From contig JBMFVP010000008.1 of the NCBI GenBank assembly GCA_049965935.1, positions 1-42,354 of the forward strand: a stretch of 42,354 bases of DNA, in the 5' to 3' direction. Shown here one piece after another: positions 1 through 7,932 of this stretch (its first letter is position 1; each line of letters begins with the position of its first letter). Origin of the DNA: Thermocladium sp049965935. Lineage in GTDB: Archaea > Thermoproteota > Thermoprotei > Thermoproteales > Thermocladiaceae. The position numbers and the translations under genes are program-made. A model generated the notes under the pieces. That model saw only the letters and a list, made by a program, of their open reading frames with translations, made no database searches and was not told where the DNA came from.

Positions 1-610
1 CTTGATCGGCGAACTCCCTTACCCAAGCCTTTGATGAGACCGCTATTACCCTGGCCCCCATCTTCTTAGCTAATTGAACGGCGAATTGCCCCGTATTGCC
101 TGAAGCGCCGAAGACCACGACGTAATCCATGGGCTTAACCCCGGCCTCCCTTAATGCGTGGTATGAGGTTAACGCCGATACTGGTAGGGATGCAGCGATC
201 TCCGGAGGCAGATCCACCATTATTAAGTTCTTCTCGGGCGCTATCATATACTCGGCGAAGCCGCCATTGGTTACCACGCTCATTATTCCGCCGTTCCTGC
301 ACAGCATTTCCCTCCCCTCTAGACACATGTCGCAGGAACCATCAAATACCCTGTTATAAACCACGACCGAGGCGCCCACCTCAATGCCCTTAACGTGGCT
401 CCCCACCTTAGCGACTTCACCGTAAACCTCGGCCCCAGGTATGTGCGGCATTGGCTTCACAGGTAGGGATTGAACCACAAAGTAATCGATTGGATTGACG
501 CCCGCCAACTTAACCCGAACCAATACATCATGTGGCCCCAGCTCCGGGATCTGGACATCAGTTACCCGTAAATTATCTAGGCCGCTCCTATCGAAGACTA
601 GCGCCTTCAT
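1..610 (-). CDS. MDR-superfamily (alcohol dehydrogenase-like) oxidoreductase, 3' end outside window
   Basis: The first 203 residues of a medium-chain dehydrogenase/reductase are present; the rest lies beyond base 1. I see the GroES-like N-terminal domain (MKALVFDRSG, then GAEVYGEV at about residues 59-66) and the start of the Rossmann domain (GASGNTG, about 168-174). Cysteines at 93, 96 and 104 resemble a partial structural-zinc lobe. The catalytic-zinc signature of true alcohol dehydrogenases (GVCxTD and GHE) is replaced by GVNPIDY and GAE, as in quinone oxidoreductase or enoyl-reductase type members. Probably an NAD(P)H-dependent oxidoreductase of unknown substrate. The ATG at 608-610 is chosen because a TATA-like box (632-643) lies about 28 bp upstream. 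It is divergent from the next gene. Confidence 0.85.
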   Translation of the reverse strand, partial: MKALVFDRSGLDNLRVTDVQIPELGPHDVLVRVKLAGVNPIDYFVVQSLPVKPMPHIPGAEVYGEVAKVGSHVKGIEVGASVVVYNRVFDGSCDMCLEGREMLCRNGGIMSVVTNGGFAEYMIAPEKNLIMVDLPPEIAASLPVSALTSYHALREAGVKPMDYVVVFGASGNTGQFAVQLAKKMGARVIAVSSKAWVREFADQ

Positions 611-732
611 GCTTGAACCCAAGCTTAATAGTTACTTAAAAGAAGTGATCCCGATTCCCGAAAATCCTGAAGCACTGGTTCCCATATTGATTGGCCACGC
701 AAAGCCTTTAAAACATGAGGAGAAGCAGCCGC

Positions 733-2085
733 ATGCCGGAGAAAATAGTCATAATAGGGGCGGGGGCCGCCGGTGCATCGGCTGCCGCCAGGGCGAGGAA
801 ATTGAGGCCGGAGGCCGAGATAACGATGATAGATAAGGGGCTCTTCATAACTCATGCTCCATGCGGTATTCCATACTATGTTGAGGGGGCGGTCAAGAAT
901 GCGGAGGACCTAGCAGTGTATAAGCCGGGGGAATTCGCCAAGGACCGGAATATCAATGTCCTAACCGACACGGAGGCAACGTCTATAGATATCGATAAGA
1001 GGATAATAGGCGTAAAGGGGCCCGGCGGCGAATCCAGCATTAAGTGGGACAAGCTAATAATAGCGACCGGGGCTAAGCCCATTATTCCCAAGATGCCTGG
1101 AACAGAGCTGCGGGGAGTATTAACCGTTAGATTACCCCACGAGGCGCCCCTCATAAAGCAAGAGATAGATAAGGCTAGCACTGTTGCAGTGGTTGGGGGC
1201 GGGTACATTGGGCTAGAGATGGCTGAAGCGGCGAGGGCCCTCGGCAAGCGGGTTCTAGTATTCGAAATGGCTAGCCACGTCTTCCCAACGACCTTCGATA
1301 ATGACATGGCCCAAATAGTTCATGAAGAACTCAAGAGAAACGGAGTAGAGCTGCACCTGGCGGATAAGGTGGTTGAGTTAAGGGGGGCAGGTGGAGAGGT
1401 GAGGAGCGTGGTGACGGAGACGGGCACCTATGACGCTGAGCGAGTCCTCCTCGCCGTGGGGGTTAGGCCAGACACTGAGGTAGCGGCGAGGGCTGGAATA
1501 AGGTTAACTAATTCGGGGGCGATAGATGTTAATGAGTACATGGAGACCAGCGTAGCGGGCATTTATGCGGCTGGGGATGCGGTGGAGACATGGAACGCCA
1601 TAACTGGGAGAAGGACATACATAGCATTGGCGCCGCCCGCGAATAAGATGGGGCAAGTAGCTGGAGCTAATGCAGCGAAGGGGAGGACACTTAAGTTCCC
1701 CGGCGCTCTGGGAACGGCTATAACTAAGGTCTTTAACCTATACGTGGCTAGGACTGGGTTAACGGAGGAGCAAGCCAAGGCGGAGGGATTCAAGGCTGTG
1801 GCTGCTACCATAAATTCCAGAACCACGGCTCATTATTACCCGGGCGGCACTAAGTTAACCATCAAGATGGTGGCGGATGAGGAAACACATAGAGTGCTGG
1901 GTGTGCAGGTGATTGGAAGCGAGAAGGTGGTGGCTGGGTATATAGATACGGCGGCCGCCTTGATCTGGAGATCAGCCACTATAGAGGATGTTTTCTTCGC
2001 TGACCTAAGCTATGCGCCGCCAACGGCTCCAGTGTGGCATGGGTTAATAACCGCGGCCCGCGTTCTCTCGAAAGGCGTCTTATGA
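733..2085 (+). CDS. CoA-disulfide reductase / NADH oxidase-like flavoprotein
   Basis: A 450-residue FAD- and NAD(P)H-dependent pyridine nucleotide-disulfide oxidoreductase. It has an N-terminal FAD Rossmann motif (IVIIGAGAAG, residues 5-14), a single redox cysteine in HAPCGIPYY (Cys44), a second nucleotide-binding motif VAVVGGGYIG, and the FAD-contact motif IYAAGDAVE. A lone cysteine in this position, rather than CxxxxC, is characteristic of CoA-disulfide reductases, NADH oxidases and NAD(P)H sulfur/polysulfide reductases. A role in thiol redox or sulfur reduction is therefore likely, but the sequence does not decide between them. An upstream in-frame ATG at 715 exists. I prefer the ATG at 733 because a TATA-like box (706-714) lies 23 bp before it and it starts directly at the Rossmann strand. 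Confidence 0.88.
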   Translation: MPEKIVIIGAGAAGASAAARARKLRPEAEITMIDKGLFITHAPCGIPYYVEGAVKNAEDLAVYKPGEFAKDRNINVLTDTEATSIDIDKRIIGVKGPGGESSIKWDKLIIATGAKPIIPKMPGTELRGVLTVRLPHEAPLIKQEIDKASTVAVVGGGYIGLEMAEAARALGKRVLVFEMASHVFPTTFDNDMAQIVHEELKRNGVELHLADKVVELRGAGGEVRSVVTETGTYDAERVLLAVGVRPDTEVAARAGIRLTNSGAIDVNEYMETSVAGIYAAGDAVETWNAITGRRTYIALAPPANKMGQVAGANAAKGRTLKFPGALGTAITKVFNLYVARTGLTEEQAKAEGFKAVAATINSRTTAHYYPGGTKLTIKMVADEETHRVLGVQVIGSEKVVAGYIDTAAALIWRSATIEDVFFADLSYAPPTAPVWHGLITAARVLSKGVL

Positions 2086-2124
2086 TGCGGAAAACAAGTT
2101 TAACCCTATTAATTACTTGAGGCG

Positions 2125-2418
2125 ATGGATGCGGTGGAGATACCTTACAGGAGGCTCAGGGAGCTGGAGGCAGCTGACCCAGCATACACCGTGGTGGAGG
2201 ATGGGCTACGCGTAGAGATAATATTTAGTCCCCCCTCGAGGGGGGAGGCCATGGGCATGGAGGAGAACGATGAGGAGAGGCCAATCCTTAGGATAATTGG
2301 GGAGCGGAGGGGTGACTTAGTTGTATTGAGGGAGGCTTGGGTGGAGGAGGGGGGAGGAAGGAGGCAAATGGATCTCTCCGAGCTGGAGCTCTGGATTCAA
2401 TTCCTAACTAGCCAATAA
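2125..2418 (+). CDS. Hypothetical small acidic protein
   Basis: A 97-residue, glutamate-rich soluble protein that I do not recognise. It has no membrane segment, signal peptide or metal-binding motif. A TATA-like box (gtttaacc, 2098-2105) lies about 24 bp before the ATG, and codon use resembles the neighbours, so it is probably a real, separately transcribed gene. It lies 39 bp after the flavoprotein gene and convergent to the DHH protein gene. Confidence 0.6.
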   Translation: MDAVEIPYRRLRELEAADPAYTVVEDGLRVEIIFSPPSRGEAMGMEENDEERPILRIIGERRGDLVVLREAWVEEGGGRRQMDLSELELWIQFLTSQ

Positions 2419-2548
2419 CAGATCAATTTAGGCGCATCAATTGTGCAGGGCAGTGATCGTGAGAGGAGTTAATTAACTAGCCATGTAGTGAACCCATGAG
2501 GGCGTAGGCCATGCATCACTGAGGAACCTTTTTAACTGTTCAAGCCCC

Positions 2549-3484
2549 TTAATGACTTGCTTCCGCATTCATGACTATCAAGTCAATGCGTGAGCCTAGG
2601 TAGGACTCGAGGACTTGCTTAAATGTTTCTAGAGCGGTATCCGGCTTCAGGAGCGGCGTCTTTATCTCTGCTCCGCTGGCGAATTTATGCCCCCCGCCGC
2701 CCAGCTTGGTGGCTACCTGTGTACAGTCGTACTTAGAGTCCCTATTAGCGCCGCAGTACAATCTATACTTGTTTCTCCCAAGCCTAACTAGAACATTGAC
2801 GAACACGGCGCCCCTGTGCTGTAATTCAATGGTTAATTGGCGATATGATATGCCCTCGCTCCGGGGGAAGTAAATGGTTAACACCTCCCTTATTGGTATT
2901 GAGTCCGCTATCTTGAGCATTTTCTCCTTCATTTCCATCGCCTTCCCAATCCATGCCTGGGCCCTCTCATCCCTCATCAAGCCCTCGACCCCACTCCGTG
3001 AGAGTAGCCGGGCAAGGTATAGCCGCCCCATGTAGTTACTCCCCTTCACCGCTAAATCAACGATCTCAGCCTCCTTAGTGGATATGGAGGCGGTATCCGT
3101 TTGAATCGCTATATTCACCAATTCATTAGTGATTTTATCGTTCTCCAGCCCAAGCGCCTTCATCGCCATTAATGCAGAGCACGGCGCCTCCACGTCGTAA
3201 AACTCATGCACGGCGCACGGCTTATTGGTTCTATGGTGGTCGGCCCTTATGAATGCCTTACCGGGGCAAGGCAGATCAGCCACGAAGTACCAATTAATTG
3301 ATCGCAGTAATTTGGATGATTGGACATCCCTTGGAGCAGCAAATATGACTACACCATCCGGCCTCTTCCTGAGGAATATGGCGGCGCTCGTGAGTCCATC
3401 GGCGTCCCCAATATCGCATAAAGCAAGTGGTCTCCTCAGAATCAAGCCCTTAGTTATGTATAGAAGCCTGTATAAACCATCCAT
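2549..3484 (-). CDS. DHH-family phosphoesterase (archaeal RecJ-like/nanoRNase-like)
   Basis: A 311-residue DHH/DHHA1 phosphoesterase. Metal-binding motifs visible are CDIGDADGL (about residues 23-31), the DHH motif in RADHHRT (82-84), and a C-terminal DHHA1 glycine-rich motif GGGGHKFASGA. Family members hydrolyse phosphodiester bonds in short oligonucleotides, cyclic dinucleotides or single-stranded DNA, using Mn2+ or Mg2+. In archaea, related proteins associate with the replisome or degrade nanoRNA. Which of these applies here cannot be read from sequence. A TATA-like box (3507-3516) lies about 27 bp upstream of the ATG and overlaps the 3' end of the upstream gene. Confidence 0.85.
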   Translation of the reverse strand: MDGLYRLLYITKGLILRRPLALCDIGDADGLTSAAIFLRKRPDGVVIFAAPRDVQSSKLLRSINWYFVADLPCPGKAFIRADHHRTNKPCAVHEFYDVEAPCSALMAMKALGLENDKITNELVNIAIQTDTASISTKEAEIVDLAVKGSNYMGRLYLARLLSRSGVEGLMRDERAQAWIGKAMEMKEKMLKIADSIPIREVLTIYFPRSEGISYRQLTIELQHRGAVFVNVLVRLGRNKYRLYCGANRDSKYDCTQVATKLGGGGHKFASGAEIKTPLLKPDTALETFKQVLESYLGSRIDLIVMNAEASH

Positions 3485-3510
3485 TTAGGAATAGAGGAGG
3501 AACGCACTAT

Positions 3511-3753
3511 TTAAGCCTTACCGCTGCCTCGACTCCTCCTGACCACAGTGAAGCCCCAGTACCCTAATCCAATAATGAATAGAAGAGAGATCCCGGCGCT
3601 AATTAATGCGTCACGATAATAATGATTTGGGTAGCCATCCTTATAAGCCAAGTATGCACCCTTGAAGCCCAAGTAAGCGAAGCCAATCATCGCGATCAGA
3701 AACACGATGGCCACCACGGCAACAATCAATGCCTCAGTTGTCTCCTTATCCAT
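3511..3753 (-). CDS. Small membrane protein, two predicted TM segments
   Basis: An 80-residue protein with two hydrophobic helices (about residues 7-33 and 48-68) separated by a short loop containing KDGYPNHYYRD, ending in the basic tail RRSRGSGKA. I do not recognise a family. A TATA-like box (3774-3783) is about 25 bp before the ATG, which supports a real leaderless gene. It lies upstream of and codirectional with the DHH protein gene. Confidence 0.6.
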   Translation of the reverse strand: MDKETTEALIVAVVAIVFLIAMIGFAYLGFKGAYLAYKDGYPNHYYRDALISAGISLLFIIGLGYWGFTVVRRSRGSGKA

Positions 3754-3901
3754 GCTACCCGCTGTCCTCAGCCATTTAAAAACATTAAGTCCACTGAAAA
3801 TGTATCTGGATTCAGCCCCCCATTCAGAGGCAAGGATGACTCCTCAATAAACCTAGACTCCCTGGAAAAGGTTTTAATACGGTAAATGGGGAAAATAAGC
3901 C

Positions 3902-4153
3902 ATGATTCAAGTCGAGGCGGTGCTCCTGGCATCAATGATGCTGGTGATAGTGGGGGCCCTCCTCATAGTGATCGACATAGTCATGAATGCACGCAAGGAG
4001 GATAAGGGAGAGGCAAGGATCGGCGGGGTAATACTGATAGGGCCCATACCCATAATCATAGGCAACGATAAGTCAATGGTGAAGTGGGCCATAGTGTTGA
4101 CGATAATAGCCGTGACTGCCTTCATATTAATGGCCGTGGTGGCTAAGCTATGA
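3902..4153 (+). CDS. DUF131-family small membrane protein (first of a tandem pair)
   Basis: An 83-residue protein with two transmembrane segments (about 5-28 and 60-81) flanking the motif GGVILIGPIPIIIGND. That motif is diagnostic of the archaeal DUF131/TIGR00304 family, whose function is unknown. A TATA-like box (gttttaata, 3871-3880) lies about 27 bp upstream. Its TGA overlaps the ATG of the next gene by 4 nt (ATGA), so the two are translationally coupled. Confidence 0.8.
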   Translation: MIQVEAVLLASMMLVIVGALLIVIDIVMNARKEDKGEARIGGVILIGPIPIIIGNDKSMVKWAIVLTIIAVTAFILMAVVAKL

Positions 4154-4401
4154 GGCTGGCCTACATAGGCATCGCCCTAATACTGCTGGGGATACTGACC
4201 CCACTCATTTACATGGTCTCAACATCAACCCAAGCATCTTATGGGGGCGCCGTGATCGTCCTGCCGATACCCATAGCCATAGTGTTCGGCAATAATGAGG
4301 CGGCCACTAACCTAGCCACACTTCTCTCCATACTGCTCCTCGCCGCATTCATAGTATACATGGTGGCCCTAATAATAGCCAACAGAAGCGGCAATAAGTG
4401 A
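4150..4401 (+). CDS. DUF131-family small membrane protein (second of a tandem pair)
   Basis: An 83-residue paralogue of the preceding protein: same length, two transmembrane helices and a corresponding core motif GGAVIVLPIPIAIVFGN. It starts inside the stop codon of its partner. Two tandem DUF131 genes suggest a heteromeric membrane complex, but that is inference. A DUF99 gene follows after 7 bp, probably in the same operon. Confidence 0.78.
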   Translation: MRLAYIGIALILLGILTPLIYMVSTSTQASYGGAVIVLPIPIAIVFGNNEAATNLATLLSILLLAAFIVYMVALIIANRSGNK

Positions 4402-4408
4402 AGGAACC

Positions 4409-4993
4409 GTGCGGGACTCATCGCTTATAAGCAAGAGAGCCGTGCGAGTCCTAGGCGTGGCCGAGAGCTTCACATTATCTAGGCCGCGGTCCGTCATGGT
4501 TGGCGTAGTGATGAGAAGCGATTGGGTTATCGATGGAGCCGCCGTGGGAAGCGCAACCGTGGGGGGCCTCGATGCATCCCAATCAATAATAGACCTATAT
4601 AATAGGCTTGGGAGGAGCGATATTCATCTAGTGATGATAGATGGATGCATAGTGTCCTGGTACAACGTGATAAACCTAAATGCCATTTACGAATCACTGG
4701 GGGTGCCCGTCATGTGCCTCTCCTTCGAGGACGTCAAGGGGGATGCGGCGGCCGCCATTAATAAGCTATTCCGGGATGCGCCAACGCGGTTAAGGCTCCT
4801 CGATGAACTGGGGAGACCCATGATGATTGCCACGCCTCACGGCGCTCTATGGGCTAGGTCCCGAGGATTAAGTTATGGAACAATCAAGGTAGTGATACAT
4901 AGGTTTCAACGCGAGGGAAAAAAGCCGGAGCCAATTCGAGTAAGCAAATTATTGGCTAGCGCTTTGCTGCGTAATGGATTAATTCATGCATGA
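4409..4993 (+). CDS. DUF99 (UPF0215) family protein
   Basis: A 194-residue protein resembling the archaeal DUF99 family, which is related in fold to endonuclease V: the start RAVRVLGVAESF, then LVMIDGCIVSWYNVINL and GVPVMCLSFED. The biological role of the family is not established. The GTG start at 4409 lies 7 bp after the tandem DUF131 genes, so the three genes probably form one operon. A later ATG would remove the conserved N-terminal strand. Confidence 0.75.
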   Translation: MRDSSLISKRAVRVLGVAESFTLSRPRSVMVGVVMRSDWVIDGAAVGSATVGGLDASQSIIDLYNRLGRSDIHLVMIDGCIVSWYNVINLNAIYESLGVPVMCLSFEDVKGDAAAAINKLFRDAPTRLRLLDELGRPMMIATPHGALWARSRGLSYGTIKVVIHRFQREGKKPEPIRVSKLLASALLRNGLIHA

Positions 4994-5016
4994 TTCGCCA
5001 CTGATGGGGTCAACAT

Positions 5017-5622
5017 TCATGGCCTCCACTTGAATTCCCTTAATGCGGCCTCCTCATTCCGCCTCACTGCAACCCTCAAGTCAGCGTATAAATTACTGCC
5101 GGTAGAATCTATTGCGACAGTCATGGGCCCAAAATCCTCTACCCTGAGCACCCACATTGCCTCCGCCATGCCTAACTCATCCAACCAATGAACACCCAAT
5201 ACCTCCTTAATTGCTTGAGCCGCGAGAACCCCGGCGCCTCCTGGGAAGACGGCGTAGGCGGCCTTATGGGTCTTCATAGCACTCGCGGTCTTGTCTCCCA
5301 TGCCTCCCTTACCTATAACCAGCCTAATGCCCGTCTTCTCAATTACCTCGGCCTCGAATTCCTCCATCCTGGCACTGGTGGTGGGGCCCGCGCTCAGTAT
5401 CCGCCACTTATCCCCGCTTCTCATCGCCACTGGCCCAGCATGATAAATTGCGCCGCCCCTCAAATCCACAGGAAGCGATTGGCCGCTTCTAAGTACATCA
5501 AGCATCTTAACGTGAGCGGAGTCCCTTGCCGTCACTATTATGCCGCTTACGTAAATGGTATCCCCAACCCTCAGCTTCTCTATTTCCTCCACGGGTATGG
5601 GAGTCCTTAGCCTATACTCCAC
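5017..5622 (-). CDS. Class I fumarate hydratase, C-terminal (beta) subunit
   Basis: A 201-residue beta subunit of two-component, iron-sulfur class I fumarase/tartrate dehydratase, which interconverts fumarate and L-malate. The Fe-hydro-lyase C-terminal domain is seen in AIYHAGPV, the substrate loop SAGPTTSARM, IGKGGMG and FPGGAGVLAA. The GTG start at 5620-5622 directly abuts the TAG stop of the alpha-subunit gene with no spacer, so the two chains are translationally linked. Length is typical. Tartrate dehydratase activity cannot be excluded from sequence alone. Confidence 0.9.
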   Translation of the reverse strand: MEYRLRTPIPVEEIEKLRVGDTIYVSGIIVTARDSAHVKMLDVLRSGQSLPVDLRGGAIYHAGPVAMRSGDKWRILSAGPTTSARMEEFEAEVIEKTGIRLVIGKGGMGDKTASAMKTHKAAYAVFPGGAGVLAAQAIKEVLGVHWLDELGMAEAMWVLRVEDFGPMTVAIDSTGSNLYADLRVAVRRNEEAALREFKWRP

Positions 5623-6516
5623 CTAGAACCACCTCGGGTGCGGAAGGAATTCATACTTGCCGTCGCCGTGAATTAGAACAGTGCTTCTCCTAGTTGCCCA
5701 GCAGCTAAAGACTATGCCTATGGCGAATGTGGCCGGGTGCCTATATCCATACTCGACATGCACATCCAGCGCAGTCACTGCGCCTCCCGTGCCATGTGGG
5801 CCAATGCCCAGCTTATTGATGGCTTTAAGCAGTTCATCCTCAAGCTCGGCCACCTTAGCATTAGAATTGCGGGACCCCACTGGCCTTAAAGTCGCCGCCC
5901 TCTTGGCCAGCTTAGTGGCCATTTCGACCGTGCCTCCAATGCCAACCCCAACTATCACGGGGGGACAGGGAATGGGGCCTGCCTCGACTACTGCATCCAG
6001 GACTAGTTTTGGAAGCTTTCCCCAGGCATTCCCCGGCGGAATGACGAATCCCCTGCTGGGAAGCTCCGTGCCTCCCCCCTTCGGCACATAGGTTATCTCG
6101 GCAAAGTCGCCCGGCACTAACTCAATGTCTAGCCAGGGAATGTGTATTCCAGTATTGTTTCCAGGATTATGCTCCTCAATCGGATCAACAGTGTTGGGCC
6201 GTAGAGGAACCTCCGCAGTCACCTCGCTCACCGCATTGCCCAGTATATCAATTAACTTGCTTCTCACTGGGAAGTCATCGCCCAGCCTCACAAAGAAGTT
6301 GGGTAGACCCGTGTCTTGGCAGACAGCTGCTTCACTTGATTGAGCTAATTCCACGTTCCTAAGTATCGCGTTTAATTGATTCCTGCTCGCCTCCTTAACC
6401 TCAATATTGAGGCTCTTGCGTAGGGCGTCCTTAACATCAAGGGCCGGACCAATGCTCGCCTCCTTAACTATCTTCTTAACGGCCTCCTTAATGGAGGCCT
6501 CCAAGGATTGAGGCAT
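5623..6516 (-). CDS. Class I fumarate hydratase, N-terminal (alpha) subunit
   Basis: The alpha subunit carries the [4Fe-4S] cluster. Counting from the upstream TTG at 6538-6540, the three ligand cysteines are visible as VCQDTGLP (about 74), PCPPVIVG (about 192) and FSCWATRR (about 280). The motif NTGIHIPW is also typical. I choose the ATG at 6514-6516 (297 residues), because a TATA-like box at 6541-6550 lies about 29 bp upstream of it and covers the region just before the TTG. With the beta subunit it serves an oxidative or reductive TCA route, or a dicarboxylate carbon-fixation cycle. The gene begins 20 bp after hemC. Confidence 0.92.
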   Translation of the reverse strand: MPQSLEASIKEAVKKIVKEASIGPALDVKDALRKSLNIEVKEASRNQLNAILRNVELAQSSEAAVCQDTGLPNFFVRLGDDFPVRSKLIDILGNAVSEVTAEVPLRPNTVDPIEEHNPGNNTGIHIPWLDIELVPGDFAEITYVPKGGGTELPSRGFVIPPGNAWGKLPKLVLDAVVEAGPIPCPPVIVGVGIGGTVEMATKLAKRAATLRPVGSRNSNAKVAELEDELLKAINKLGIGPHGTGGAVTALDVHVEYGYRHPATFAIGIVFSCWATRRSTVLIHGDGKYEFLPHPRWF

Positions 6517-6536
6517 AAATCCAAAAGAGTCGGGCC

Positions 6537-7445
6537 TCAATATAAATTTAGTCCCCTCCTCCTAGCCTCATCAAGCACTAGCCTAGCCATTTTTCTCCCT
6601 AACTCCGTGGCTTCGCTAAGCGGTGCGGAGCCGGTTATGATTAACCTATTACCTCCATTTGGCTCCACTATCCCAGCAGTGAAGCTTAATCGATCACCGC
6701 TGACCGAGGCGAGGCCGCCAAGGGGGACATGGCAACCGGCTCCCGCCTCCTCAAGAAACGCCCTCTCGGCCATTGCTTCTATCTCGGTCTCCCTGTGGCT
6801 GGCTCTATGCAGGATTGGGATTAATGGATTATCGCTCCTAGCCACTACCCCAATTATTCCCTGGCCCGGCGCTGGAGGCATTTGGCTTGGAGGGATTGGA
6901 ACTATATCTATATTGTCTGCTCCAATTCTATTAATGCCGGCGACGGCCATTATCAATGCATCGAATTCCCGGGACAATAATTTACGGAGCCTAGTATCGA
7001 CATTGCCTCTGATTGGTTCCACTTGTAGATCGCTCCTAACTGCCAGGGCGAAGCCTCGCCTCCGTAGGCTTGATGTGCCGATCCTTGCCTTGCTTGGCAA
7101 AGTATCCAGTGAGTATCCCTTAATTGATATAATGGCGTCCCTTGGATCCTGCCTCTCCGTAACCATGGCTAGCTCAAGCCCATCACTGATTTGGGCCGGT
7201 ATATCCTTGAGACTATGAACTGCTATATCCGCCTCGCCGCGCAGAACTGCTAGGTTAACTTCTGCTTCAAAGAGTCCCTTGCCCCCCATCTCGTAGAGGG
7301 GCCTATGGGTGTCCGCGTCTCCCCGCGTCTTAATGATCTTAACCTCGAATTCATCATTAACGAAGTTCCTCAGCACCTCGATGACTGTCTTGACCTGTAT
7401 CAGCGAGAGCTGTGAACCGCGACTAGCTATCCTAATCACATGCAT
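6537..7445 (-). CDS. hemC: Hydroxymethylbilane synthase (porphobilinogen deaminase)
   Basis: A 302-residue enzyme that joins four porphobilinogens into hydroxymethylbilane, the precursor of uroporphyrinogen III. Visible motifs are IRIASRGSQLSL at the N-terminus, KTRGD, HSLKDIP (about 77-83), RIGTSSLRR (about 121-129), RGNVDTRL, and the dipyrromethane-cofactor cysteine in EEAGAGCHVPLGG (Cys238). A TATA-like box (7463-7471) lies about 22 bp before the ATG. In this organism the product would serve siroheme for DsrAB and possibly heme for DsrM; this link is inferred from the gene content of the window. Confidence 0.95.
   Translation of the reverse strand: MHVIRIASRGSQLSLIQVKTVIEVLRNFVNDEFEVKIIKTRGDADTHRPLYEMGGKGLFEAEVNLAVLRGEADIAVHSLKDIPAQISDGLELAMVTERQDPRDAIISIKGYSLDTLPSKARIGTSSLRRRGFALAVRSDLQVEPIRGNVDTRLRKLLSREFDALIMAVAGINRIGADNIDIVPIPPSQMPPAPGQGIIGVVARSDNPLIPILHRASHRETEIEAMAERAFLEEAGAGCHVPLGGLASVSGDRLSFTAGIVEPNGGNRLIITGSAPLSEATELGRKMARLVLDEARRRGLNLY
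6541..6550 (-). promoter_or_regulatory. TATA-like box for fumarase alpha
   Basis: TAAATTTATA on the minus strand, about 29 bp before the ATG at 6516. It lies in the last codons of hemC. It decides the start codon of the fumarase alpha gene and suggests the fumarase pair can be transcribed independently of hemC. Confidence 0.5.
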
Positions 7446-7540
7446 GGGTTATCGTCTCGACCCTATAAAACTTCCGATCCCTCTTCAAGCACCCAAGGAG
7501 GCGAGGGGGGATGCCAACGTTTTTTGGAAAATAATGTTAT

Positions 7541-7861
7541 TTAATGAACCAGCGTGAGGACCATGGCCGTTATCACGAGGATCCAGCCCAATGCTATTAC
7601 TATTCCTATTATTTTTTTCAGCGAGGATACGAATGCCAGAATTATGTATATTGCAGTCAACGATATTAGCAGCGTCAATGCTTGACCGTACTGCGTGGCT
7701 AGGGTTGGGTCTGCCTTGAACACAGTGGTTTGGAGTAGGTATGATATGAAGTTAACTAGCAAGTAATATGCGTCTATTGTGTACTTAACGGCATAATTCA
7801 GCAACGATGCTGCTTGTATCACAGTGGGAGTTTCATAATGCTCGCTTAAATATTTTTCCAT
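7541..7861 (-). CDS. Hypothetical membrane protein, two TM segments
   Basis: About 106 residues from the ATG at 7859-7861. There is an amphipathic N-terminal half (NYAVKYTIDAYYLLVNFISYLL) and two hydrophobic C-terminal segments (ALTLLISLTAIYIILAFV and IIGIVIALGWILVITAMVL). I do not recognise a family. A longer reading from TTG at 7897 is possible but would overlap the divergent promoter of thiM. Confidence that it is a gene is moderate. Confidence 0.5.
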   Translation of the reverse strand: MEKYLSEHYETPTVIQAASLLNYAVKYTIDAYYLLVNFISYLLQTTVFKADPTLATQYGQALTLLISLTAIYIILAFVSSLKKIIGIVIALGWILVITAMVLTLVH

Positions 7862-7902
7862 TAGATAATGGAGGCGCAACCCAGTTGAGGCTAGCAATAA
7901 TG

Positions 7903-7910
7903 CTTATATT
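7903..7910 (+). promoter_or_regulatory. TATA-like box for thiM
   Basis: cttatatt, about 26 bp before the ATG at 7933. It supports the ATG at 7933 over the in-frame TTG at 7927 and a leaderless transcript. Confidence 0.5.
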
Positions 7911-7932
7911 TGCGATAAATTAGTTATTGTTA

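Noticed and set aside
129..393. Plus-strand frames across the first 400 bases
   Set aside because: They are shadows of the MDR gene on the opposite strand, which has clear family motifs.
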